Shown: positions 1 to 5,014 of the stretch, in pieces
Numbering within the stretch: the first letter of the stretch is position 1
Layout: every line of letters begins with the position of its first letter
From: Planctomycetota bacterium
Lineage (GTDB): Bacteria > Planctomycetota > UBA1135 > GCA-002686595
Assembly (NCBI GenBank): GCA_011524785.1
Contig: WTJQ01000135.1
Coordinates: 1-5,014, forward strand
Direction: 5' to 3'
DNA length: 5,014 bases
The notes under the pieces: generated by a model
The model's database searches: none
Told to the model about the DNA's origin: nothing
The model's input: only the letters and a program-made list of their open reading frames with translations
Translations under genes and position numbers: made by a program

Positions 1-1
1 C

Positions 2-1321
2 CACTGGCTGTGGGGAGGCCTGAACTCCTTCTACAAGAAGGGCGGCCGGCGCTACGACGTGGGGCTGCACGCCCTGACGAACTTCGCGGACCGCCGCGAG
101 CGCAAGCGGCCGCTGCCCCGGGTCCTGCGCCAGCTGCGGATTCCCCTCGATGCCTTGGAGCTGGGGGAGCAGCTCGGGTCGCGGACGGTGTTCTCCGACG
201 CTTCCCTGCGCTTCTCGAACGACCTCGACCTGCTGCGCTCCGAGGTCCGCAGCGGCTTCCCCGCAGCGGCCGACGCCTTCGATGCGCTGTGCGACGAGCT
301 GGCGGCCCTGCCGCACGCGGTCGAGGCGGGGCCCCCGAGCACGCGCGAGCACCTGGTCGAGCGCCTCGGCGACCCGCTCCTCACGGACCTGATCCTGCAC
401 CCGCTGCTCTGGTACGGCTCCCCCACTCCCGGGGACGTGTCGTGGCCGCTCTTCGTCGTGCTCTGGAAGAGCATCTACGAGGAGGGCTTCGCTCGCCCCC
501 GCGGCGGGGTCCGACCCGTCCTCGAGCTGCTCAACGAGAGGCTGCGCGAGGAGGGCGGTGAGCTGCGCCTGCGGACCGGCGTGCAGCAGGTCCTGCACGA
601 GGGCGGGGCCGTTCGCGGCGTCCTGACCGACGCCGGCGACGTGATCGAGTCCCAGCTGGTGCTCTCGAGCGCGGGGTGGCCGGAGACCCTCCGCATGCTC
701 GGCCCCGGCTTCGCCAGCCAGGCCGCCGCCGCGCCGGTCGGGGAGCTGACCTTCGTGGAGGCCTGCACGCACCTGGAGCGCCCGGCTCCGGAGCTCGGCT
801 TCCACGACACCATCACCTTCTGGAACCACGCCCCCGAGGCGCTCTATCGCTCCACGGGCGATGCGCCCTTCGACGCTCGGAGCGGGGTGCTCTGCTGCCC
901 GGAGAACTACGCCGACCAGGAGCCCGGGACCGAGGGCGTCGTGCGGACCACGATCCTCTCGAGCGCACGCCCCTGGGCGGGACTCGACGAGCAGGCCTAC
1001 GCCGCCACCAAGGCGGCCGCGGTGGACGCGGCCTGGGACGAGGTCGCCCGGTTCGCCCCGGACGCGCGGCCGCATGCGGTCGCCACCGACTCCTTCACGG
1101 CCCGCACGATCACGCGCTTCACGGGCCGTCTCGACGGGGCCGTCTACGGCTGCCCCACCAAGGTGGCCCCGGATGCCGCGGGCCTGCGGGGCCTCTCGAT
1201 CCTCGGGACGGACAATGGCTACCTGGGGATCGTGGGCGCGCTCGTGGGCGGCGCCCAGGTGGCCACCCTCGAGGGTGCATCCGTGACCCCGCGGTCCTTC
1301 GAACCCGCAGGTGAGGCATGA
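2..1321 (+). CDS. Phytoene desaturase/CrtISO-like FAD-dependent oxidoreductase, 5'-truncated by window edge
   Basis: This is the C-terminal 439 residues of a two-dinucleotide-binding-domain flavoprotein of the phytoene desaturase/carotenoid isomerase superfamily. Such enzymes use bound FAD to desaturate, saturate or isomerise hydrophobic chains. The frame is open from base 2, and the fragment begins inside the region just after the N-terminal FAD-binding fold. Fragment residues 14-23 (GGRRYDVGLH) align with residues 75-84 of the next gene. The GTG at 59 is therefore an internal valine codon, not a start, and roughly 35-60 residues including the GxGxxG fold lie upstream of the window. The middle has the family pattern: GG-VRPVLELL near 168-177, the GGELRLRTGV strand near 185-194 and VLSSAG near 220-225. 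The C-terminal FAD-contacting segment, ILGTDNGYLGIVGALVGG, is near 400-417. It overlaps the next gene by 4 nt (ATGA). The family is clear; the substrate is not. The operon context suggests an acyl or polyene chain rather than phytoene. Confidence 0.88.
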   Translation, partial: HWLWGGLNSFYKKGGRRYDVGLHALTNFADRRERKRPLPRVLRQLRIPLDALELGEQLGSRTVFSDASLRFSNDLDLLRSEVRSGFPAAADAFDALCDELAALPHAVEAGPPSTREHLVERLGDPLLTDLILHPLLWYGSPTPGDVSWPLFVVLWKSIYEEGFARPRGGVRPVLELLNERLREEGGELRLRTGVQQVLHEGGAVRGVLTDAGDVIESQLVLSSAGWPETLRMLGPGFASQAAAAPVGELTFVEACTHLERPAPELGFHDTITFWNHAPEALYRSTGDAPFDARSGVLCCPENYADQEPGTEGVVRTTILSSARPWAGLDEQAYAATKAAAVDAAWDEVARFAPDARPHAVATDSFTARTITRFTGRLDGAVYGCPTKVAPDAAGLRGLSILGTDNGYLGIVGALVGGAQVATLEGASVTPRSFEPAGEA

Positions 1322-2796
1322 CCCGCGAGACCCACTTCCACACCGGCAGCCGTGACGGCAAGCGCCCCACCCGCCGCGACCCGCTGGCGGGCGCGTCCGA
1401 TCAGTACGACGTGGTCGTGATCGGCTCGGGCCTCGCGGGCCTCACGGCGGCGAACATCCTGGGCCGCGCCGGGCACAGGGTCTGCGTCCTGGAGCAGCAC
1501 TACAACCTCGGGGGCATGGCCACCTGGTTCAAGCGCCGGGGGGGCCACGTGTTCGACATCTCGCTGCACGGCTTCCCCTGGGGCATGCACAAGACGGTGC
1601 GGCGCTACTGGGGCGCGGACGTCGCCAAGCGGATCGTGCAGCTGGACGGGATCCGCTTCGACAACCCGCAGTTCTCGTTCGACACGGCGTTCACCAAGGA
1701 CGACTTCACCTCCAAGCTCGTGGACGTGCTGGGCTGCCCCCAGGAGCGCGTCGACGCCTTCTACGCGGACCTCGCCGCGATGAACTACTTCGACGAGGAC
1801 ACGCGCACCACGGGCGACGTCCTCGAGGAGTACTTCCCCGGCCGCAACGACGTCCACCGCCTGCTCCTCGAGCCCATCTCGTACGCCAACGGCGCGCACC
1901 TGGACGACCCGGCCATCTCGTACGGGATCGTGTTCTCGAACTTCATGTCCAAGGGCGTCTTCACCTTCACGGGGGGGACCGACCTGCTGGTCTCCGACAT
2001 GAAGCGGATCCTCAAGGACAACGGCGTGGACCTGTTCAACCGCGTCCAGGTCGACGAGATCCTCGTGGAGGGCGGGCGGACGCGCGGCGTCGTCGCCGAG
2101 GGCCGTGAGATCCGCGCGGAGGTGGTGATCTCGAACGCCGGCCTCCACCCCACCGTCGAGCGGCTCCTGCCGGAGGGGTCCGTGTCCCCCGAGTTCGTCC
2201 AGGGGGTCCGCGACGTGCGTCCCAACTGCTCCTCGACCCAGGTCTACATGGGCCTCCCGCGAGGCGAGGACCTGCCCTGGATCGCGGACCTGTTCTTCAC
2301 CAGCACCCGCGAGACCTTCGACAGCCACGCGCTCTGCGACCTGTTCGGGGAGAGCCGGACCTACAGCTTCTACTACCCGAAGGTGCGCCCGGGCACGGAC
2401 CAGTGCTCGGTGGTGGCGTCCATGAACTCGCGCTGGGAGGACTGGGCCGAGCTCGACGAGGCCGGCTACGAGGCCGCCAAGCAGCGTCTCGTGGACGAGA
2501 CCCTCACGGACCTCGAGCAGCGCGTCCCCGGCCTCACGAGCCGCTTCACCCACGTCGAGGCCGCGACCCCGCGGACCTTCGGCTTCTACACCCAGCACCT
2601 GCGGGGCGCCTCCTTCGGCACCAAGTTCGAGGGCCTCCGCTACTCGATGGAGCTGCCGACCCAGGTCGAGGGCCTGTACCACGCGGGCTCGGTCGGGATC
2701 ATCATGAGCGGCTGGCTGGGCGCCGCGAACTACGGCGCGATCACCGCGAACAAGGTCGACGGACACCTGGCGACCCTGCTGCACGAGGCCCCCTAG
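1318..2796 (+). CDS. Phytoene desaturase/CrtISO-like NAD(P)/FAD-dependent oxidoreductase, complete
   Basis: This complete 492-residue flavoprotein belongs to the same superfamily as the preceding gene, at a typical family length. The Rossmann fold starts near residue 31, with GSGLAG at 36-41 and the ribose-binding acidic residue E59 in VCVLEQ. LGGMATWF follows at 64-71 and the GGHVFDISLHG segment at 75-85. A second FAD-binding half contains GGTDLLVSDMKRIL (219-232), the VDEILVEGGRTRGVV strand pair (245-259) and VISNAG (270-275). The C-terminal cofactor motif is EGLYHAGSVGIIMSGWLGAANYG, split here as 451-462 and 463-473. The ATG overlaps the upstream stop (ATGA). It is preceded by AGGTGA at 1309-1314, in register for Shine-Dalgarno pairing, so translation is probably coupled. 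About 28 basic and polar residues precede the fold (HFH at 6-8, many Arg), with no signal peptide. Two seven-G runs do not disturb the frame. It likely performs desaturation, saturation or cis-trans isomerisation of a long hydrophobic chain; the exact reaction is unknown. Confidence 0.9.
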   Translation: MTRETHFHTGSRDGKRPTRRDPLAGASDQYDVVVIGSGLAGLTAANILGRAGHRVCVLEQHYNLGGMATWFKRRGGHVFDISLHGFPWGMHKTVRRYWGADVAKRIVQLDGIRFDNPQFSFDTAFTKDDFTSKLVDVLGCPQERVDAFYADLAAMNYFDEDTRTTGDVLEEYFPGRNDVHRLLLEPISYANGAHLDDPAISYGIVFSNFMSKGVFTFTGGTDLLVSDMKRILKDNGVDLFNRVQVDEILVEGGRTRGVVAEGREIRAEVVISNAGLHPTVERLLPEGSVSPEFVQGVRDVRPNCSSTQVYMGLPRGEDLPWIADLFFTSTRETFDSHALCDLFGESRTYSFYYPKVRPGTDQCSVVASMNSRWEDWAELDEAGYEAAKQRLVDETLTDLEQRVPGLTSRFTHVEAATPRTFGFYTQHLRGASFGTKFEGLRYSMELPTQVEGLYHAGSVGIIMSGWLGAANYGAITANKVDGHLATLLHEAP

Positions 2797-2809
2797 GGCC
2801 AGCTCCCCC

Positions 2810-3541
2810 ATGGACTTCACCAACCAACGCGTCGTCGTGACCGGCGGCACTCGTGGCCTCGGTCGCGCCGCGACCCTGGCCTTCCTCGAGGCGGGCGCCA
2901 CCGTTCACGCCACCTACCGCGGCAACGACGCCGCGGCCGAGGCCCTGCGTACGGACGCGGGCGAGGCCGCGGACCGCCTCCACACCCACCGCTGCGACGT
3001 CTCCGATGCCGCGCAGGTCGACGCCCTCTGGGAGGCCCTGGGCGAGGAGCCCGTGGAGGTCCTGGTCAACAACGCGGGGATCCGCCGGGACGCGATCCTG
3101 CCCCTGATGGAGCAGGAGGCCTGGGACGACGTCATCGCCACCAACCTCACCGGCGGCTACCTCATGACGCGCCACGCGGTGAAGAACATGATGGGCCAGC
3201 GCTATGGGCGCGTGGTCTTCGTCACCTCCCCCGCGGGCCACGTGGGCTTCCAGGGCCAGACGAACTACGGCGCCTCCAAGGCGGGGCAGGTCGGCATGGC
3301 CCGCAGCCTCTGCAAGGAGGTGGCCGCCCGTGGCATCACGGTCAACTGCGTGAGCCCCGGCTTCATCGACACCGAGCTGATCGGCGACCTGCCGGACGAC
3401 CTCCGCAAGGAGTACCGCAAGAGCGTGCCGAGCCGACGCTTCGGCAAGCCCGAGGAGGTCGCCTCCGCGATCCTCTTCCTCGCCTCGCGCGAGGCCGCGT
3501 ACGTCAACGGCGCCACCCTGGAGGTCACCGGTGGGCTCTGA
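2810..3541 (+). CDS. fabG: 3-oxoacyl-ACP reductase (FabG-type short-chain dehydrogenase)
   Basis: This 243-residue classical short-chain dehydrogenase is almost exactly the length of E. coli FabG. The family uses NADPH to reduce 3-oxoacyl-ACP to 3-hydroxyacyl-ACP in the cytosol. Visible motifs are the cofactor loop TGGTRGLG (11-18), DV at 63-64, NNAG (87-90), and the catalytic tetrad N112, S140, Y153 and K157 (YGASK) at canonical spacing. R131 and R174 match the positions of the two E. coli FabG arginines (129 and 172) known to contact ACP, which supports an acyl-ACP substrate over a generic alcohol. The C terminus ends in the usual ...GATLEVTGGL. The ATG lies 13 nt after the previous stop, with only a weak, distant AGGG (2795-2798) as Shine-Dalgarno, so read-through or coupling from the gene upstream may matter. 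Its last 11 nt overlap the dehydratase gene. A housekeeping fabG role is possible, but the operon suggests a dedicated copy. Confidence 0.92.
   Translation: MDFTNQRVVVTGGTRGLGRAATLAFLEAGATVHATYRGNDAAAEALRTDAGEAADRLHTHRCDVSDAAQVDALWEALGEEPVEVLVNNAGIRRDAILPLMEQEAWDDVIATNLTGGYLMTRHAVKNMMGQRYGRVVFVTSPAGHVGFQGQTNYGASKAGQVGMARSLCKEVAARGITVNCVSPGFIDTELIGDLPDDLRKEYRKSVPSRRFGKPEEVASAILFLASREAAYVNGATLEVTGGL
3520..3525 (+). promoter_or_regulatory. Shine-Dalgarno GGAGGT of the fabZ-like gene, inside fabG
   Basis: GGAGGT lies within the last codons of fabG, 5 nt before the GTG at 3531. It fixes the GTG as the dehydratase start and makes the 11-nt overlap with fabG credible. Confidence 0.7.
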
Positions 3542-3986
3542 TCCGGCCGGCCTGCCGGCTCCCGCCGACGTCCTCCCCCACGCCGAGCCGTTCCTGCTCG
3601 TGAGCCGCGTGCTGGCCGCCGGCGACGGGGAGGTGACGACGGCCTGGGACGTCCCCGAGGACCTCGACATCCTCCGCGGCCACTTCCCGGGGAACCCCGT
3701 CGTCCCCGGCGTCTATCTGTCGGAGCACGCCTTCCAGAGCGCGGCGATCGCCATCTACATGGGCGACGACGACCGCAACGACCCGGGCACTCCGGTCCTG
3801 ACGCGCATCGAGGACGCGCGCTTCAAGGTCATCGTCCGGCCGGGCGACACCGTCGAGACGGTCGCCCGCGTGGAGGAGGTGCTGTCGAACGCCCGGTGGT
3901 GCTCGGCGGTCGTGCGGGTCGGCGGCAAGGTCGCCGTGCGCCTCCGCTTCGTGCTGGCGGTCGCCGATGCGGAGGCCCCGGCGTGA
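3531..3986 (+). CDS. fabZ: 3-hydroxyacyl-ACP dehydratase (FabZ-type hot-dog fold)
   Basis: This 151-residue protein has the length of a single-domain FabZ dehydratase. The family removes water from (3R)-hydroxyacyl-ACP to give trans-2-enoyl-ACP. LPHAEPFLLVSRVL (15-28) matches the FabZ opening LPHR-PFLLVDRV. GHFPGNPVVPG (50-60) is the active-site signature with catalytic H51, and E65 is the catalytic acid exactly 14 residues later, as in the family. RFKVIVRPGDTVE (97-109) is the conserved strand before the dimer core. After E65 the sequence reads HAFQSAA rather than the common AMAQ-type helix start. There is also an acidic loop, GDDDRND (78-84), which may reflect altered chain specificity. The start is GTG at 3531, supported by an internal Shine-Dalgarno; no alternative ATG lies before residue 77. 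The stop overlaps the next start (GTGA). Together with fabG and the enoyl reductase it completes one elongation-cycle processing set. A FabA-like isomerase function is not indicated. Confidence 0.9.
   Translation: MGSDPAGLPAPADVLPHAEPFLLVSRVLAAGDGEVTTAWDVPEDLDILRGHFPGNPVVPGVYLSEHAFQSAAIAIYMGDDDRNDPGTPVLTRIEDARFKVIVRPGDTVETVARVEEVLSNARWCSAVVRVGGKVAVRLRFVLAVADAEAPA
3971..3975 (+). promoter_or_regulatory. Shine-Dalgarno GGAGG deciding the fabI start at GTG 3983
   Basis: GGAGG stands 7 nt before GTG 3983, which overlaps the fabZ stop as GTGA. This start gives a 266-residue protein beginning just before the Rossmann strand. The longer in-frame start at 3896 would overlap fabZ by 91 nt and add 29 Arg/Gly-rich residues with no family counterpart. 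Confidence 0.75.
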
Positions 3987-4783
3987 CCGACTGGCTCGGC
4001 CTCGCGGGCAAGCGCGTCCTGGTGACGGGGCTCTCCAACAAGCGCAGCGTCGCCGCCCACATCGGCAGGCAGCTGCGCGAGGCCGGAGCGCTGCCCGTGT
4101 GGATGGTGCGGACGGAGGAGCGGCGCGAGGAGGTCGCACGCCTGACGGCGGACGAACCGGTGCTGGTCTGCGACGTCCGCGACGAGCAGCAGATCGCCAC
4201 CCTGGCCGAGGAGCTGCGCTCCCTGGGCCCCCTCCACGGGCTGGTGCACTCGATCGCCTTCGCCCGCTACGAGGGTGGTGCCAAGCCCTTCCACCAGACC
4301 CCGCGCGATCACTTCCTCGAGGCCGTCGAGGTCTCCTGCTACTCGCTCATGGCCCTGTGCGGGGCCCTCGAGGACCAGCTCGCCGAAGGAGCCTCGGTCG
4401 TGACGATCTCGATCTCGACGACGACCATGGCCTCGGAGTCGTACGGGTACATGGCTCCCGCCAAGGCGGCCCTCGACTCCGCCGTCGCCTTCCTCTCCAA
4501 GTCCCTCGCGCCTCGCGGCGTTCGGGTGAACGCCGTCCGCGCGGGTCTGCTGAAGACGCGCTCCTCGGCGGGGATCCCCGGCTACGCGGACGCCTGGCTC
4601 TTCGCGGAGCAGGCGACGCTGCGCAAGCGCGGCCTCGGGACCGACGAGGCGGCCTCCACGGCCCTGTTCCTGCTCAGCCCGCGCTCCTCCGGGGTCGTGG
4701 GCCAGGGGATCGTCGTGGACGCGGGGATGGGGTCGAACTACTTCGACCGCGAGATCCTCTCCCGCGCGACGCGGGGCGAGTGA
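3983..4783 (+). CDS. fabI: Enoyl-ACP reductase, FabI-type, with atypical active site
   Basis: This 266-residue protein compares with 262 for E. coli FabI. The family reduces trans-2-enoyl-ACP with NAD(P)H, the last step of each elongation round. FabI-specific features include AGKRVLVTGLSNKRSVA (8-24), where TGLSN-KRS-VA replaces the usual SDR glycine loop, and CDV at 63-65. HSIAFA (89-94) matches FabI HSIGFA, and EVSCYSLMAL (116-125) matches DISSYSFVAM. The catalytic pair is Y154 and K161 in the FabI spacing Y-x6-K. AGLLKTRSSAGI (187-198) matches the AGPIRTLAASGI substrate loop, and VVGQGIVVDAGMG (238-250) is the C-terminal cofactor segment. In an ungapped alignment the first active-site Tyr of E. 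coli FabI (Y146) falls on Ile144, and Gly93 on Ala92, so the pocket is unusual. It is the last gene of the coupled operon. It could be a specialised enoyl reductase or an SDR with shifted function; FabI-family membership is firm and normal activity is less so. Confidence 0.87.
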   Translation: MTDWLGLAGKRVLVTGLSNKRSVAAHIGRQLREAGALPVWMVRTEERREEVARLTADEPVLVCDVRDEQQIATLAEELRSLGPLHGLVHSIAFARYEGGAKPFHQTPRDHFLEAVEVSCYSLMALCGALEDQLAEGASVVTISISTTTMASESYGYMAPAKAALDSAVAFLSKSLAPRGVRVNAVRAGLLKTRSSAGIPGYADAWLFAEQATLRKRGLGTDEAASTALFLLSPRSSGVVGQGIVVDAGMGSNYFDREILSRATRGE

Positions 4784-4802
4784 GGCCTGGGAGCGGGGCC
4801 TC
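4782..4802 (+). terminator. Possible hairpin after fabI, no T-tract
   Basis: GAGGCC (4782-4787) pairs perfectly with GGCCTC (4797-4802) around a 9-nt loop, beginning in the fabI stop codon. An alternative GGGAG (4789-4793)/CTCCC (4800-4804) stem overlaps it. No run of T follows, so it is not a canonical intrinsic terminator, and such short GC stems arise easily at this base composition. It could attenuate or mark the operon end, at low confidence. Confidence 0.25.
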
Positions 4803-4842
4803 CCTGCGAACCGCGCCCGAGTTGCCTTGATCCTGGCTCGAG

Positions 4843-4861
4843 CTGCGGGTGGGATCACCTC
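4843..4861 (+). other. 19-nt segment resembling the 3' end of 16S rRNA, abutting an ATG
   Basis: The 19 bases directly before the ATG at 4862 read CTGCGGGTGGGATCACCTC. The 3' end of E. coli 16S rRNA contains CTGCGGTTGGATCACCTC, so all but one of its 18 bases are matched, with one inserted G. It carries the anti-Shine-Dalgarno core (CACCTC) in the rRNA sense, so it cannot itself act as a Shine-Dalgarno. The similarity does not continue upstream, so this is not an rRNA gene. It may be chance or a leader element; see findings. Confidence 0.35.
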
Positions 4862-5014
4862 ATGTCCCTGCTCGGCCCGCTGCTGCCCCTCGCCCTCCTC
4901 GCCGCGGTCGACCTCGCGCCTCCCGCGCCAGCCCATCTGGCCGCGCTCCATGACGGCCCCGACCCCCTGGCCGCCTGGGACCTGACGGCGGCCGCCGTCG
5001 AGGATGGGACCCTG
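4862..5014 (+). CDS. Start of a probable exported protein of unknown function, 3'-truncated
   Basis: An ATG opens a frame that stays open for 51 codons to the window end. The N terminus resembles a signal peptide: a hydrophobic core rich in Leu and Ala (residues 3-16, LLGPLLPLALLAAV) followed by a Pro/Ala stretch ending in A-P-A at 22-24, a plausible cleavage point before H25. Unusually, the n-region has no Lys or Arg. The following residues (roughly 25-51) are Ala/Asp-rich with no recognisable motif. No good Shine-Dalgarno is seen; GGGTGGG at 4847-4853 is the nearest purine run. No other ATG, GTG or TTG lies in frame between the fabI stop and this ATG, so it is the only plausible start if the gene is real. 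It is separated from fabI by 78 bp and may be a new transcription unit. Function cannot be assigned from this fragment. Confidence 0.55.
   Translation, partial: MSLLGPLLPLALLAAVDLAPPAPAHLAALHDGPDPLAAWDLTAAAVEDGTL

Noticed and set aside
59..61. GTG as start of the first gene
   Set aside because: The frame continues open upstream to base 2 and encodes conserved family sequence (GG-RRYD) before this codon, so it is internal.
1538..1977. Two seven-G runs (about 1538-1544 and 1971-1977) as phase-variation or frameshift sites
   Set aside because: The reading frame and conserved motifs continue intact across both, and G runs are common at this base composition.
1219..2901. 560-codon open frame on the minus strand
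   Set aside because: It lies opposite a convincing FAD oxidoreductase. Its product is a biased Val/Arg/Glu/Ala/Gly sequence with no motif. Such antisense frames are expected from extreme G/C third-position bias.
2741..3670. 309-codon open frame on the minus strand opposite fabG
   Set aside because: The sequence is low-complexity Gly/Ala/Val/Arg, while the + strand frame carries a full SDR catalytic tetrad.
3896..3982. Longer fabI start
   Set aside because: It adds 29 Arg/Gly-rich residues without family counterpart, overlaps fabZ deeply, and lacks the GGAGG-spaced GTG evidence found at 3983.
4827..4855. Possible promoter TTGATC, 17-nt spacer, TGGGAT, which would give a leaderless transcript at the ATG 4862
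   Set aside because: Only 4 of 6 and 3 of 6 consensus matches, which is not distinguishable from chance.
3755..4951. 398-codon open frame on the minus strand
   Set aside because: It spans the fabZ end, all of fabI and the following spacer with no recognisable domain. It is explained as a high-GC shadow of the fab genes.
1..5014. tRNA, CRISPR array, insertion sequence or attachment site
   Set aside because: No cloverleaf-like segment, regularly spaced repeats, transposase motif or flanking inverted repeats were seen. Apart from 78 bp and 13 bp spacers the window is coding.

Overview
The window is a very GC-rich, gene-dense stretch with all six supported genes on the + strand. Strong G/C preference at third codon positions also leaves long open frames on the opposite strand. 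The proteins point to a high-GC Gram-negative bacterium. Planctomycetota is my best guess, because fatty-acid-type genes beside phytoene-desaturase-like oxidoreductases are a known theme there. Myxococcota or another high-GC phylum cannot be excluded from this window.

Layout: (1) 2-1321, the 3' part of a phytoene-desaturase/carotenoid-isomerase-like FAD oxidoreductase whose start lies before the window; (2) 1318-2796, a complete, divergent member of the same superfamily; (3) 2810-3541, a FabG-type 3-oxoacyl-ACP reductase; (4) 3531-3986, a FabZ-type 3-hydroxyacyl-ACP dehydratase; (5) 3983-4783, a FabI-type enoyl-ACP reductase with an unusual active site; (6) from 4862 to the window end, the beginning of a probable exported protein. 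Genes 1-5 are almost certainly one operon: junctions are an ATGA overlap, a 13-nt gap, an 11-nt overlap and a GTGA overlap. A 78-bp spacer separates gene 6. It holds a modest hairpin and a sequence strikingly like the 3' end of 16S rRNA.

Together the genes encode the three beta-carbon processing steps of type II fatty acid synthesis (ketoreduction, dehydration, enoyl reduction) plus two flavin-dependent desaturase/isomerase-like enzymes. Ketosynthase and acyl carrier protein are not visible and would be expected upstream. Tight coupling of CrtI-like enzymes to Fab enzymes suggests a dedicated pathway making an unusual acyl chain (polyene, ladderane-like or otherwise desaturated/isomerised lipid) rather than housekeeping fatty acids or ordinary isoprenoid carotenoids. 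The product is inference; the enzyme family assignments are well supported.
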